Origin: Chiayiivirga sp.
Lineage (GTDB): Bacteria; Pseudomonadota; Gammaproteobacteria; Xanthomonadales; Xanthomonadaceae
Direction: 5' to 3'
Assembly: GCA_022647565.1 (NCBI GenBank)
Contig: JALCLA010000001.1
Span: 1,413,117 to 1,477,116 of the forward strand
Length of the DNA stretch: 64,000 bases
The notes beneath the pieces were generated by a model that did not search any database, was not told where the DNA came from, and saw only the letters and a program-made list of their open reading frames with translations. This document shows positions 35,398 to 49,656 of the stretch, piece after piece; within the stretch, counting starts at the first letter, position 1, and every line of letters begins with the position of its first letter. The translations under genes and the position numbers were made by a program.

Positions 35398-36459
35398 CTA
35401 GGTGTGGCGCTGCAACGCCCAGGCCACGTGTTCACGCACCAGTGCCGAGGGATGTTCGGTGCGCGCGGCGAGGGCCGCGGCGATGGTGTCGCTGCGCGGT
35501 GCATTGCCCAGCGCCACGGCGAGATTGCGCAGCCAGCCTTCGTAGCCGGTGCGACGGATCGTCGAGCCCTCGGTGCGCGCCAGGAACTCGGCTTCGCTCC
35601 AGGCGAACAACTCCACCAACGTGGCGCGGTCGAGATCATTGCGCACCCGGAAGTCGGGCTCGTCGTGACGTTGGGCAAACTTGTTCCAGGGGCAGACCAA
35701 CTGGCAATCGTCGCAACCGAAGATGCGGTTGCCGATCGCGGGGCGCAGTGCCTCCGGGATCGCGCCCTTGAGTTCGATGGTGAGGTAACTGATGCAGCGC
35801 CGCGCATCTACCTGGTAGGGCGCAACGATGGCCCCAGTGGGACAGATGTCGATGCAGCGGGTGCAGGTGCCGCAATGCGAGGTGGCCGGCGCGTCCAGCG
35901 GCAGCGGCAGATCGGTGAACAGTTCGCCGAGAAAGAACCACGAGCCTGCCCCGCGGTTGATCAGGCAGGTGTGCTTGCCGATCCAGCCCAGACCCGCATC
36001 GCGAGCCAGCGCACGCTCCAGCACCGGCGCGGAATCGACGAAGGCGCGGTAGCCGAACGGGCCCACTGCGGCTTCGATCCGGTCCGCGAGCTTCTGCAGT
36101 CGCGCGCGCAGCAGCTTGTGGTAGTCGCGGCCGAACGCGTATTGCGCCACATACGCGGCCTCGCCGTCGGCCAGCGTGGCCCAGGCCGCCGTGTCGTCGC
36201 GGCCGCGGTAGTCCATGCGCACCGAGATCACCCGTTGCGTGCCGGGCACCAGTTCCGCCGGTCGCGCACGCTTGCTGCCATGGCGCGCCATGTACTCCAT
36301 CTCGCCGTGCAGGCCGGCTTCAAGCCAGGCCTCCAGGTGTGCTGCGTCGCGATCCAGCGCCACATCGGCAATCCCGACCTGCTGGAAACCAAGTTCCCGG
36401 GCCCAGTGACGGATCTGTACCGCCACGGCCGCGTAGTCGATCGCGCCAACATCGTTCAT
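35398..36459 (-). CDS. queG: Epoxyqueuosine reductase QueG
   Basis: Cobalamin- and 4Fe-4S-dependent last step of queuosine synthesis in tRNA. 353 residues: the first iron-sulfur motif is CGTCTRCIDICPTGAI and the second CDDCQLVCPWNK, with CISYLTIELKG between. A HEAT-like C-terminal part follows. ATG at 36459 gives a normal start; the frame runs upstream without similarity. Divergent from nnr (40 bp apart). Confidence 0.94.
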   Translation of the reverse strand: MNDVGAIDYAAVAVQIRHWARELGFQQVGIADVALDRDAAHLEAWLEAGLHGEMEYMARHGSKRARPAELVPGTQRVISVRMDYRGRDDTAAWATLADGEAAYVAQYAFGRDYHKLLRARLQKLADRIEAAVGPFGYRAFVDSAPVLERALARDAGLGWIGKHTCLINRGAGSWFFLGELFTDLPLPLDAPATSHCGTCTRCIDICPTGAIVAPYQVDARRCISYLTIELKGAIPEALRPAIGNRIFGCDDCQLVCPWNKFAQRHDEPDFRVRNDLDRATLVELFAWSEAEFLARTEGSTIRRTGYEGWLRNLAVALGNAPRSDTIAAALAARTEHPSALVREHVAWALQRHT

Positions 36460-36499
36460 GCCGCGAGTATAGGCGGCACGCAGCGCATAGAATCGCAGC

Positions 36500-37987
36500 A
36501 TGAACGTTCGGAACGACATCGGGATGGCGCTTTACCGCGGTGCCGAGGCACGCGCCATCGATGCCGCGGCGGTCGCGGGTGGCTTGCCGGCGTTCACGTT
36601 GATGCAGCGTGCGGGTGCGGCGGCCTTCGCATCGTTGCGGCGGCACTGGCCGCAAGCGCATCGGATCGGCATCGCCTGTGGCAGCGGAAACAACGGCGGC
36701 GACGGCTACGTCCTGGCGCGCCTGCTGCAAGCCGATGGCTGCCAGGTGCGGGTGTTCGCGCTGACGGCAGCGCGCACGCACGAGGCGCAGCGGGCCGCGG
36801 CGCAATGGGAGGAAGCCGGTGGGCGCATCGAACCCATCGACGTCGAGACGGAGTTCGGGTCGTTCGACCTGCTGGTCGATGCGATCTTCGGCATCGGCCT
36901 GGCGCGCGCACCCGAAGGCCTCGCCGCACGTGTGATCGGCGCAATCAATGCGTCGGATGCGCCCGTGCTCGCGCTCGACCTGCCGTCCGGGCTGGATGCC
37001 GACAGTGGCGCGGCCCCCGGTGCGTGCGTGCGGGCCACGCGTACCCTGAGCTTCATCGCAGCCAAGCGCGGGCTCTTCACCGGGATCGCGCGCGAGGTGG
37101 GTGGCCTGGTCGAAGTGGCATCGCTGGAGGTGCCTGCGGCAGCGTTCGACACCTGCGAACCTTCGGCGTATCTCTGTCGCGCCGAACTCCTGCCGCATTG
37201 GTTGCGACCGCGTTCGCGCGTCGCGCACAAGGGTGACCACGGTCAGGTTCTGGCGGTGGGGGGTGACCACGGCTACGCCGGTGCCATCCACCTATGTGCC
37301 GAAGCGGCCTTGCGCAGTGGCGCGGGCCTGGTGCGCGTGGCAACGCGGGCCGAACAGGTTGCGGTCCTCGTGGGTTCGCGGCCGGAAGCCATGCCGGCGG
37401 CGGTGGAAGATGCCGATGCCTTGCGCCTGCAAGCGAAGGGCGCCGACGTGATTGCCCTCGGGCCGGGACTGGGCCAGGAGCGCTGGGGCCGGGAGATGTT
37501 CGAAGCGGCGCTGGCGCTCGACCGTGCCCTGGTACTGGATGCAGATGCGCTCAATCTGCTGGCGCAGGCGCCGCGTGCGCTGAACGACGCGGTGCTTACA
37601 CCGCATCCGGGCGAGGCGGCACGCCTGCTCGGGACTACCGTGGCGGGGGTCGAAGCCGATCGCTTTGCCGCGGCGCAGGCGCTCGCGCAACGCTACGCAG
37701 CAAGCGTGGTGCTGAAAGGGGCAGGCAGCATCGTCGCAGCGCCCGGCCACGTTGCCGTTGTCATCGATGCGGGCAATCCCGGCATGGCCTCGGGCGGCAT
37801 GGGCGATGTACTGACCGGCGTGATTGCGGCGCTGCGCGCGCAGGGACTTGCCGGCTTTGATGCGGCCTGCGCTGGCGCCTTGTTGCACGGCGCAGCGGGC
37901 GATGCCGCGGCTCGCGAGGGAGGCGAGCGCGGATTGCTGGCGTCCGACCTGTTTCCCTTCCTGCGCCGACTGGCGAATCCCGCATGA
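36500..37987 (+). CDS. nnr: Bifunctional NAD(P)H-hydrate repair enzyme (epimerase/dehydratase)
   Basis: 495 residues, fused NnrE-NnrD as in E. coli YjeF. The N-terminal epimerase has CGSGNNGGDGYVLARLL; the C-terminal ADP-dependent dehydratase has LTPHPGEAARLLG and NPGMASGGMGDVLTGVIAAL. Repairs damaged NADH and NADPH hydrates. Its stop overlaps tsaE by 4 bp (ATGA). Confidence 0.94.
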   Translation: MNVRNDIGMALYRGAEARAIDAAAVAGGLPAFTLMQRAGAAAFASLRRHWPQAHRIGIACGSGNNGGDGYVLARLLQADGCQVRVFALTAARTHEAQRAAAQWEEAGGRIEPIDVETEFGSFDLLVDAIFGIGLARAPEGLAARVIGAINASDAPVLALDLPSGLDADSGAAPGACVRATRTLSFIAAKRGLFTGIAREVGGLVEVASLEVPAAAFDTCEPSAYLCRAELLPHWLRPRSRVAHKGDHGQVLAVGGDHGYAGAIHLCAEAALRSGAGLVRVATRAEQVAVLVGSRPEAMPAAVEDADALRLQAKGADVIALGPGLGQERWGREMFEAALALDRALVLDADALNLLAQAPRALNDAVLTPHPGEAARLLGTTVAGVEADRFAAAQALAQRYAASVVLKGAGSIVAAPGHVAVVIDAGNPGMASGGMGDVLTGVIAALRAQGLAGFDAACAGALLHGAAGDAAAREGGERGLLASDLFPFLRRLANPA

Positions 37988-38472
37988 GCGTCGTCCTGCA
38001 CTTGCCCGACGCCGATGCAACCGGTGCTCTGGGCCGCGCCTTGGCAGGCTCCTTGCCGGCCCGGGCCGTGGTCTATCTCGACGGTGATCTGGGCGCAGGC
38101 AAGACCACGCTGGCGCGCGCCCTGCTTCAGGCCCTGGGCGTGCGCGGCGCGGTACGCAGTCCCACCTACACCCTGATCGAGCGTTACCCGATCGAGGCGG
38201 GCGAAGCCGCCCACCTCGACCTCTATCGCATTGCCGATCCGGAAGAACTGCTCTACCTCGGCCTCGACGACCTCGCCGCCAGCGCGCGGCTGTGGTTGGT
38301 GGAGTGGGCCGAACGCGGTCGCGGCGCATTGCCCGCGGCCGATCTGCACCTGGGTTTGAGCGTCGCTGGCCATGGCCGTGAGGCGAACCTCGAGGCCACC
38401 AGCGAAATCGGCCAGCGCTGGCTGGCGGACTTCGTCAAAGTCCAATCTGATCTGCCAGCTACGACGAAATAG
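37984..38472 (+). CDS. tsaE: tRNA threonylcarbamoyladenosine biosynthesis ATPase TsaE
   Basis: ATPase of the TsaBDE complex making t6A37 in tRNA. 162 residues with P-loop GDLGAGKTTLARALL, the SPTYTLIERY switch and HLDLYRI. The C-terminus extends past the usual ~150 residues by a short tail. Translationally coupled to nnr, a common order; the amidase follows 90 bp later. Confidence 0.94.
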   Translation: MSVVLHLPDADATGALGRALAGSLPARAVVYLDGDLGAGKTTLARALLQALGVRGAVRSPTYTLIERYPIEAGEAAHLDLYRIADPEELLYLGLDDLAASARLWLVEWAERGRGALPAADLHLGLSVAGHGREANLEATSEIGQRWLADFVKVQSDLPATTK

Positions 38473-38562
38473 CCGGTTTCACCTGAGGAAAGTTCGTCAG
38501 GCTACGGATTATCAAGGGAAAACCTATTGCACTTGCCGGCGGAATGGTATTGAATCCGTGCC

Positions 38563-39915
38563 ATGCGTCGGGTTCTGGCCAATTTCGGGGTAGTGGCTGC
38601 CGTTCTGGCGGCCGGCTTGCTGTTCACCGGTGTTGGCCATGCGGCCGACCTGGCCGAAGTTAAAGCCTTGCGGGTCTGGGCGGGTCCCGACCACACCCGG
38701 GCCGTGTTCGATGTGTCGGGCCCACTCCAGTACAAGCTGTTCGCGCTCGCCAATCCCGACCGCCTGGTGCTGGATGTGCGCGCTGCCAACCTCGCGAGCA
38801 GCTTTGCCGCCAGCGACCCGAACGGTCTGCTCGCAGGCGTTCGTACCGGCAAGCAGGGTACGAGCGACGTCCGCGTGGTGTTCGACCTCAAGCAAGGCGT
38901 ACGGCCCAAGACCTTCCTGCTCCCGCCGGCCGAGAAGCTCGGCTATCGCCTCGTCGTCGATCTCTATCCGCAGCAGGGCAAGACCGCCGCCGCGCCGATA
39001 GTGCGCACCGTGGAATCCGCGCAGCCCGGCACCGGGCGCAAGGTGATCGTGGCGATCGACGCCGGGCACGGCGGTGAAGACCCGGGTGCGCGCGGCGCCT
39101 CCGGCAGCTGGGAAAAGAACATCACGCTCGCCGTGGCGCGCGAACTGGCGCGCCAGATCGATGCCGAACCGGGTCTGGAAGCCTATCTGGTGCGCGACGG
39201 CGACTACTTCATCCCGCTCAACAAGCGCTACCAGAAGGCGCGCGAAGCACGGGCTGACATGTTCGTCTCTATCCACGCCGACGCCTTCCACAAGGCGACG
39301 GCGTCGGGTTCGTCGGTGTTCGTGCTGTCCACGCGCGGTGCCTCGGGCGAAGCCGCGCGCTGGTTGGCGGATCGCGAGAATGCCTCGGATCTGGTGGGCG
39401 GCGTCTCGCTCGACGACAAGGACAACACCCTGGCGCGCGTCCTGCTCGATCTTTCCCAGAGCGCCACGATGAAGGCCTCCGACGACGTCGCCAATCACGT
39501 GCTCGATGCAATGAAGCGCCTCGGCAAGACCCACAAGCCGCACGTGGAACGCGCCAATTTCGTGGTGTTGCGCTCGCCTGACGTGCCTTCGATGCTGGTG
39601 GAGACCGCCTTCATCAGCAACCCGGGCGAGGAGAAGCGACTGCTCGATCCCGCCCATCGCAGCAAGCTCGCCGCCGCGATCGTGGAAGGCGTGCGTGATT
39701 ACTTCAGCAACCAGCCGCCGCCCGGCACATGGCTTGCGTCCAACGCCACGTCGCGCCCGCGCCAGCACGTGGTCAGCCGCGGCGAGTCGCTCAGCCTGAT
39801 TGCGGCGCGCCATGGCGTGTCGCTGTCCAGCCTGCGTGCCGCGAATCGCATGCGCGGCGACGTGGTGAAGGTCGGCGACCGCCTGCGCATTCCGGCGGTG
39901 ATGGGGCCGGGCTGA
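38563..39915 (+). CDS. amiC: N-acetylmuramoyl-L-alanine amidase with AMIN and LysM domains
   Basis: Cleaves the glycan-peptide bond during cell separation. 450 residues: signal peptide (about 1-27), AMIN domain (about 30-130) for septal targeting, Amidase_3 catalytic domain with zinc ligands in DAGHGGEDPGA, SIHADA and the Glu in LVETAFISN, then a LysM domain (about 400-446). The LysM addition distinguishes it from E. coli AmiC. It lies in the tsaE-amidase-mutL order seen in many gammaproteobacteria. AmiB is an equal alternative symbol. Confidence 0.9.
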   Translation: MRRVLANFGVVAAVLAAGLLFTGVGHAADLAEVKALRVWAGPDHTRAVFDVSGPLQYKLFALANPDRLVLDVRAANLASSFAASDPNGLLAGVRTGKQGTSDVRVVFDLKQGVRPKTFLLPPAEKLGYRLVVDLYPQQGKTAAAPIVRTVESAQPGTGRKVIVAIDAGHGGEDPGARGASGSWEKNITLAVARELARQIDAEPGLEAYLVRDGDYFIPLNKRYQKAREARADMFVSIHADAFHKATASGSSVFVLSTRGASGEAARWLADRENASDLVGGVSLDDKDNTLARVLLDLSQSATMKASDDVANHVLDAMKRLGKTHKPHVERANFVVLRSPDVPSMLVETAFISNPGEEKRLLDPAHRSKLAAAIVEGVRDYFSNQPPPGTWLASNATSRPRQHVVSRGESLSLIAARHGVSLSSLRAANRMRGDVVKVGDRLRIPAVMGPG

Positions 39916-39941
39916 CTCCGGCTGGAACGAAGCAAGAGGCG

Positions 39942-40084
39942 TCTACGCAAAGGACGCAAAGGAAAGGCAAAGCAAGGGACGCAAAGGGTAGCGCGATGGT
40001 CAGGCGCAATGCGATCGCGTCGCAAGCTTCCACCTTCAAAGCTTTCCTCTGCGTCCTTTCTGCATTTCCTTTGCGTCCCTTGCG
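39942..40084. repeat. Imperfect inverted repeat of GCAAAGG/CCTTTGC type
   Basis: Left part (39942-39988) has three copies of ACGCAAAGG-like blocks, right part (about 40046-40084) the complementary CCTTTGCGT blocks, so the RNA would form a long imperfect hairpin between the amidase and mutL. I see no gene in this ~240-bp gap. Confidence 0.55.
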
Positions 40085-40154
40085 TATCCGTCTTTTGTGA
40101 TTCTCCGCTCTCCCCGTGGCTATCATTGCGCGTCCGCCCCACTGCGACGACGCC

Positions 40155-41948
40155 GTGACCATCCAGCAACTCCCCGAAGTCCTGATCAACCAGATCGCCG
40201 CCGGCGAGGTGGTCGAACGCCCTGCCTCGGTGGTGAAGGAGTTGCTGGAGAACGCGCTCGATGCCGGCGCATCGAAGATCGACATCGAACTGGAAGAAGG
40301 CGGCATGCGCCTGATCCGGATCCGCGACGACGGCGTCGGCATCGCGGCGGACCAATTGCCGCTGGCATTGGCGCGCCACGCCACCAGCAAGATCGCCTCG
40401 CTCGACGATCTGGAGCAGGTCCTGACGATGGGCTTTCGCGGCGAGGCGCTGCCGTCCATCGCATCCGTCTCGCATTTCGCGTTGACCTCGAAGCCGGCCG
40501 TGCAAGCGCACGCGAGCCGGATCGAAGTCGAAGGCGGACGGCTGCTGCCGCTGCAGCCCGCGTCGCATCCTGACGGCAGCACCGTCGAGGTGCGCGACCT
40601 GTTCTACAACGTGCCGGCGCGGCGCAAATTCCTGCGTGCCGAACGCACCGAATTCGGCCACATCGAGGAATTGCTGCGCGCGGTGGCGCTGGCGCGCATG
40701 GACATCGGCTTGCGCCTTTCGCACAACGGCAAGACCGTGCGCAGCTATCGCGCCACGAGTTCCGACGCCGAGCGCGTGCGTCGCCTGGGCGAGGCCCTGG
40801 GCGAGGACTTCGCGCAGCAAGGCCTGCGGATCGAACACGAAGCCGCGGGCCTGCGCCTGAGCGGCTGGGTCGGCCTGCCCACGGCATCGCGTGCGCAGGC
40901 CGACCAGCAGTATTTCTACGTCAACCGGCGACTCGTGCGCGACCGCGTGGTGGCGCATGCAGTGCGGCAGGCCTATGCCGACGTGCTCTACCACGGCCGG
41001 CATCCGAGCTTCGTGCTGTTCCTCGACATCGAGCCCAGTCGCGTCGACGTGAACGTGCACCCGGCCAAGAGCGAGGTGCGTTTCCGCGATTCGCGCCTGG
41101 TGCACGATTTCCTGTTCCGCAGCCTGCACCAGGCCTTGTCTGGTGCGCGTGCCGGCATGGAAACGACGCATGAAGCGGCGCCGATGCCGGCGGCGCAAGC
41201 GATGCCGTATCCCGCCTATGGCGCATCGCCTCAGACGCAAGGCGGATTCTCTTTCGCCGTGCGCGAACAACTCGGCAACTACGCCGCGCTGTATGGGCCG
41301 GCGCGTGGCGCGGATTCCGCCGCAGCGAACGAAGCCATCGCCTTGCCGGACGCGCCGCAGGGCACGCCACCGCTGGGTTTCGCGCTGGCACAGCTGCATG
41401 GCATCTTCATCCTTGCCGAGAATCCGGCCGGCCTCATCCTGGTGGACATGCATGCGGCGCACGAGCGCATCAGCTACGAACGCCTCAAGACGGCGCAGGA
41501 TGGCGAGGGCATCCGCATCCAGCCGCTGCTGGTGCCGCTGGCGATGGCGGTTAGCGAGCGCGAGGCGAACTGCGCCGATGAACGCGCCGCGACGCTGGCA
41601 ACGCTTGGCTTCGAGGTGTCGCGCGCCGGACCGCAGGCGCTCGTGCTGCGCGGCATGCCGGCCTTGCTCGACGGCATCGATCCGCGCCAGTTGCTGCTCG
41701 ACGTGCTCTCCGACCTGATCGAGCACGGCGCCAGCAACCGCATCGAGCAGGCGCGCAACGATTTGCTTTCCACCATGGCCTGCCACGCCTCGGTGCGCGC
41801 CAATCGTCGCCTCACCCTGCCCGAGATGAACGCGTTGCTGCGCGACATGGAAGCCACCGAGCGTTCCGGCCAATGCAACCATGGACGTCCGACCTGGGTG
41901 CAGCTCACCCGGGCCGAACTCGATCGCCTGTTCCTGCGAGGACGTTGA
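40155..41948 (+). CDS. mutL: DNA mismatch repair protein MutL
   Basis: GHKL ATPase coordinating mismatch repair. 597 residues: [10 protein letters not shown], the ATP lid region NALDAGA, RDDGVGI, RHATSKI and [13 protein letters not shown]; an N-terminal transducer domain, a linker with little conservation (about residues 330-400), and the MutL C-terminal dimerisation domain ending CNHGRPTW. I take GTG at 40155 because MutL normally begins right there (xIxxLP...INQIAAG); the longer form from 40116 adds 13 odd residues. Confidence 0.94.
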   Translation: MTIQQLPEVLINQIAAGEVVERPASVVKELLENALDAGASKIDIELEEGGMRLIRIRDDGVGIAADQLPLALARHATSKIASLDDLEQVLTMGFRGEALPSIASVSHFALTSKPAVQAHASRIEVEGGRLLPLQPASHPDGSTVEVRDLFYNVPARRKFLRAERTEFGHIEELLRAVALARMDIGLRLSHNGKTVRSYRATSSDAERVRRLGEALGEDFAQQGLRIEHEAAGLRLSGWVGLPTASRAQADQQYFYVNRRLVRDRVVAHAVRQAYADVLYHGRHPSFVLFLDIEPSRVDVNVHPAKSEVRFRDSRLVHDFLFRSLHQALSGARAGMETTHEAAPMPAAQAMPYPAYGASPQTQGGFSFAVREQLGNYAALYGPARGADSAAANEAIALPDAPQGTPPLGFALAQLHGIFILAENPAGLILVDMHAAHERISYERLKTAQDGEGIRIQPLLVPLAMAVSEREANCADERAATLATLGFEVSRAGPQALVLRGMPALLDGIDPRQLLLDVLSDLIEHGASNRIEQARNDLLSTMACHASVRANRRLTLPEMNALLRDMEATERSGQCNHGRPTWVQLTRAELDRLFLRGR

Positions 41949-41949
41949 G

Positions 41950-42837
41950 ATGAAGCACCTGATGCTGGGTACCTGCCTGATCGCCAGCGGCGCCGTGGCG
42001 CTGACGCCCTTGAGCTACGAGCAAGTCATCGAGCAATGGCGCGCCTCGCGCGTGGAGCGCCTGAAGCAGCCGCAGGGCTGGTTGTCGCTGGTAGGGCTGC
42101 ATTGGATCGAGCCTGGTACGCATCGCATCGGGCGCGCCGACGACAACGACATCGTGTTGATGACGGGTCCCGAACATCTCGGCACCCTGCGTTTCGAGGC
42201 CGGGAAGGTGTGGTTTGCCCCTGCAGAGAACGCCGGTGCCACGATCGGCGACGCCCCGGTGGCAACGGAGGTCGAGCTGCATGCCGACAGCAGCGCGACT
42301 CCGAACGTGCTGGGCTTCGACCAGGGCGAGGCAACTGCACAGGTGATCGAACGCGGCGGCAGGTTCGGGCTGCGCGTGCGCGACGCTCGCGCCAGAACGC
42401 GCGCCGAGTTTGCCGGGATCGAGAACTACGCCATCGACCGCGGCTGGCGTTTCGATGCGCGTTTCGAACCACATCCGGCCGGCTCGACCATCGAGATCGC
42501 GAACGTGATCGGCCAGCTCGAACCGATGGCCAACCCCGGCCGCGTGGTGTTCGAGCGCGACGGCCAGACCTACCAGCTCGAAGCGGTGGACGAGGGCGAC
42601 GGCAGCCTGTTCCTGATCTTTGCCGACCGCACCAATGGCAAGCACACCTATGGCGCGGGTCGCTTCCTCTATGCCGATGCCGCGGTGGACGGCAGGACCG
42701 TGGTCGATTTCAACAAGGCCTACAACCCGCCCTGCGCCTTCAACGCTTATTCCACGTGCCCCTTGCCACCGTCGGAGAATCGGCTCGATCTCGCCGTGAC
42801 CGCGGGCGAGAAGAAGTACACCGGCCCCACGCATTGA
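41950..42837 (+). CDS. DUF1684 family exported protein
   Basis: 295 residues with a short hydrophobic N-terminus ([18 protein letters not shown]). The DUF1684 signature is present: WRxxRxERL with [11 protein letters not shown] near residue 40, and the Cys/Pro-rich C-terminal [14 protein letters not shown] and [10 protein letters not shown]. Function of the family is unknown. ATG at 41950 has GAGGA upstream and lies 2 bp after the mutL stop, so it is probably coupled to mutL transcription without a known functional tie. Confidence 0.88.
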   Translation: MKHLMLGTCLIASGAVALTPLSYEQVIEQWRASRVERLKQPQGWLSLVGLHWIEPGTHRIGRADDNDIVLMTGPEHLGTLRFEAGKVWFAPAENAGATIGDAPVATEVELHADSSATPNVLGFDQGEATAQVIERGGRFGLRVRDARARTRAEFAGIENYAIDRGWRFDARFEPHPAGSTIEIANVIGQLEPMANPGRVVFERDGQTYQLEAVDEGDGSLFLIFADRTNGKHTYGAGRFLYADAAVDGRTVVDFNKAYNPPCAFNAYSTCPLPPSENRLDLAVTAGEKKYTGPTH

Positions 42838-42874
42838 CGTGGGCGTCGACCCACACTCAAGAGGATTTCAATCA

Positions 42875-43087
42875 ATGGAAGTCAGGGACAGCAACGGCAA
42901 CCTGCTCGCCGACGGCGACTCGGTCACGCTGATCAAGGATCTCAAGGTCAAGGGCACCTCGGTCACCCTCAAGCGTGGCACCCTGGTAAAGAACATCCGC
43001 CTCACCGACGAACCCGGCGAGATCGAATGCAATGCCGAGAAGGTGAAAGGCCTGGTGCTCAAGACCGAGTTCCTGAAGAAGGCCTGA
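42875..43087 (+). CDS. Short PhnA-like (YjdM C-terminal) protein
   Basis: 70 residues matching the C-terminal PhnA domain: [27 protein letters not shown] and the [14 protein letters not shown] end. The zinc ribbon that precedes this domain in E. coli YjdM/PhnA is missing. AGAGGA upstream of the ATG. Despite the old name, this family is not a phosphonate lyase component; role unknown. Confidence 0.88.
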   Translation: MEVRDSNGNLLADGDSVTLIKDLKVKGTSVTLKRGTLVKNIRLTDEPGEIECNAEKVKGLVLKTEFLKKA

Positions 43088-43105
43088 GGCCAGCCGCACC
43101 CTTCC

Positions 43106-47239
<4,134 letters not shown>

Positions 47240-47243
<4 letters not shown>

Positions 47244-48514
47244 GGCGTGGATTCCAGGTCGGGGCCCGAGGCGAAGCGGAAGGTTTCGCCCGTCAGGCGT
47301 TGCAGTTCGATCAGGGCGCGGTGGGCCATGACGCCGGCATCGAGGCGCTCGCGTCGTGCGGCCGTGACTTCCGACTGCAGCTGCGCCCATTCGAGGTAAC
47401 CGATTGCGCCGGCGCGATAGGCCTGCGCCGCCGCCGCGGTGGCCTGGCGCAGGGTCGGAAGGAGTTCGGCATCAATCTGGCGCGCCGTGCTGACGGCGAG
47501 GTCGAGTTGGCTCCAGGCCTCGGCCAGCGTCGATTGCAAGGCACGATGCTGGCCCTCGTGTTCGAACTCGACCGCTGCGAGTTCGGCCTCGGCCGCGCGG
47601 ATGTCCGGTGCCGCGCGGGCCGCGCGACCGAAGGGGATCGACACACTGCCCACCAAGGCCCAATCGCTCTCCGCCTGCAGGCGACGTACGCCGACCTGCC
47701 AGTCGAGATCGAGCGCGCGATTCGAACGCGCCAGCTGCAGTTGTGCTTCGCGCACCCGCGATTCGTGCGCAAAGCGACGCAGCTCCGGCGTGGTTGCCAG
47801 TTGCGTCACGAGCTGATCGTAGTCGGGCAAGGTCGGCAGGCGGGCGAAGGCGATGGGCAACACGCGGAAGCGGGCCCGGGTGTCACCCCAGAGCAGCGCC
47901 AGTCGCCGCCGCGCATGCCGGGCCTGGCGTTCGGTCCGCACCAGTTCCGCCGCAACGCGCTGGCGGGCTGCGGCGGCAGCCAGTTGCGCTGCCGGCGAGT
48001 CGGCTCCGGCGCGTACTCGGCGCGACGTGGTGTCGACCAGGCGCTCGCGTTGCACCAGATCCTCCCGGAGCAACTGCGCCAGCTGCTCGGCCGACACCGC
48101 ATCGAGGTAGCGACGCGCGACCTCGGCCAGCAGGTCGAGCCGCTTGCCCTGCCGCAGCAGTTCGACTTCTTCGCGCCGACGTTCGGCCAGGGCCACGCGC
48201 GCGCCGCGTTGGTTGCCGCGCTCGATGACCGAGGCGAGCGACAGCGTCACTTCGCTGCCGCCCAGTCCCGCGGCCTGGCCGGTGCCCAGCACGTTCTCCG
48301 CGCTCGCCTGCAGGCTCAGCGGAGGCGGCAGGGCCGCTCGCTCGACGTCGGCATCCAGCGCGTCCTGCGCGAGGCGCAGGGCCGCAAGGTCGGGGTGGGT
48401 GTCGATGACGCGCTGGAACGCGTCATCCAGGGTGAGCGGTTCGGCCACATGCGACGAGGCATGGCTGCCCATGCACAAGGCCGCAGCGGCCAGGGCCGCG
48501 CGCAAGCTGATCAT
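47240..48514 (-). CDS. czcC: Heavy-metal RND efflux outer-membrane factor (CzcC type)
   Basis: 424 residues, TolC-like: signal peptide (about 1-20), LTLDDAFQRVIDTHPDLAALR start of the coiled-coil repeat and a matching second half. Part of the CzcCBA tripartite pump. First complete gene of the efflux operon after the small His-rich gene, 54 bp downstream of it. Confidence 0.9.
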
Positions 48515-48568
48515 CGGGAAACTCCGAAACGAAAGGATGGCGGGAGTCCGGTCAGCGACCGGCCAGGC

Positions 48569-48952
48569 TCAGCCGCGAATCGGAGGGCGCAGGGGTTGCG
48601 GAGGGGCGTGGGTGGCAAGCACGCCGCGTGGGCCTTCCGGCGCCAACGCGTCGTGCGACGCGGCAGTAACGAGCAAGGGCGCGGCCGGCAGCGCCGACAC
48701 CTGGCCACAGCAATGCGCCAGATGCATCAGGCCATGCCAGAACGTGTCGTTGCCGGGTGTCACTTGCTCATCGGCCGGAATGCCGGGGCCATCGTGATCG
48801 GCGTCGTGTGCATGGCCGGTCTGGATCAGGTGTTCGGAGGCATGCACCTGGCTTGCGGCCAGCAAACTGGGCTGCCACACGACCGCGAGCAACAGCAAGG
48901 CGAGCCAGCAGGTGCGCGCGGCGATGCATTGGCGGCGAAGGCGGTGCAGCAT
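48569..48952 (-). CDS. Small exported His-rich protein ahead of czcCBA
   Basis: 127 residues. Hydrophobic segment at about 15-33 (a signal or anchor) followed by HASEHLIQTGHAHDADHD and, later, HGLMHLAHCCG, i.e. clusters of His and a Cys pair that could bind metal. No named family. It begins 10 bp after the stop of rnfB and leads directly into the czc genes, so a metal-related periplasmic role is likely (inference). Confidence 0.65.
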   Translation of the reverse strand: MLHRLRRQCIAARTCWLALLLLAVVWQPSLLAASQVHASEHLIQTGHAHDADHDGPGIPADEQVTPGNDTFWHGLMHLAHCCGQVSALPAAPLLVTAASHDALAPEGPRGVLATHAPPQPLRPPIRG

Positions 48953-48962
48953 GGGAGCAAGT

Positions 48963-49625
48963 CTAGTGGGCCGGACCGGCGGACACTATTTCGCTCTCGG
49001 CTCCGGCCACCAGCATGTCGATGCAGTCGACGGGGCAGGGCGGCAGGCACAGTTCGCAGCCGGTACACAGCTCGGCAATCACGGTATGCATGAGCTTGGG
49101 CGCGCCGATGATGGCATCCACCGGACAGGCCTGGATGCATTTGGTGCAGCCTATGCAGGTGGCTTCGTCGATGACGGCCAGGGCCTTCGGTCTCTCGATG
49201 CCATTGGCCGGATTGAGCGGCAGGCGGGGGCGTTGCAGCAGCTCGGCCAATGCGCGGATACCGGCCGCGCCGCCGGGTGGACATTGGTTGATCTCGGCCG
49301 TGCCGTGCGCAATCGCGTCGGCATAGGGGCGACAGCCGGCGTAGCCGCATTGCCCGCACTGGGTCTGCGGCAAGAGACGATCGATGCGCGCTGCCAGGGC
49401 GTCCCGTGGCTCGGCGGCAGTGGGCGCGTGCGTCGCGGCGCGCGGCGTACGCAGGTAGCGCAGGCTCGCAGCTACCACCAGCACCGCCACGAACACGCTG
49501 GCCACCACCGTGCGCTCGCCATCGCCCAGCAGCAGGGCGACGGCCAGGGCGACGAGTGCGTCGCTGGCAAGCGTGCCGCGTGTCACGCGCTGCAGGTCCG
49601 ACCGAACTCGAGTGGCAAGCGTCAT
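48963..49625 (-). CDS. rnfB: RnfB-like iron-sulfur protein (orphan)
   Basis: 220 residues: short membrane anchor region (about 20-55), a cluster motif [16 protein letters not shown] plus CPPGG for the 4Fe-4S site of RnfB, and a 2x4Fe-4S ferredoxin domain ([12 protein letters not shown] and [12 protein letters not shown]). RnfA, C, D, G and E are not near, so it is not part of a local Rnf complex. ATG at 49625 gives the family start. Lies 31 bp after metG on the same strand. Confidence 0.88.
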   Translation of the reverse strand: MTLATRVRSDLQRVTRGTLASDALVALAVALLLGDGERTVVASVFVAVLVVAASLRYLRTPRAATHAPTAAEPRDALAARIDRLLPQTQCGQCGYAGCRPYADAIAHGTAEINQCPPGGAAGIRALAELLQRPRLPLNPANGIERPKALAVIDEATCIGCTKCIQACPVDAIIGAPKLMHTVIAELCTGCELCLPPCPVDCIDMLVAGAESEIVSAGPAH

Positions 49626-49656
49626 GGCGGCGTGCCGGCCGTCGACCGCGTTCGCG

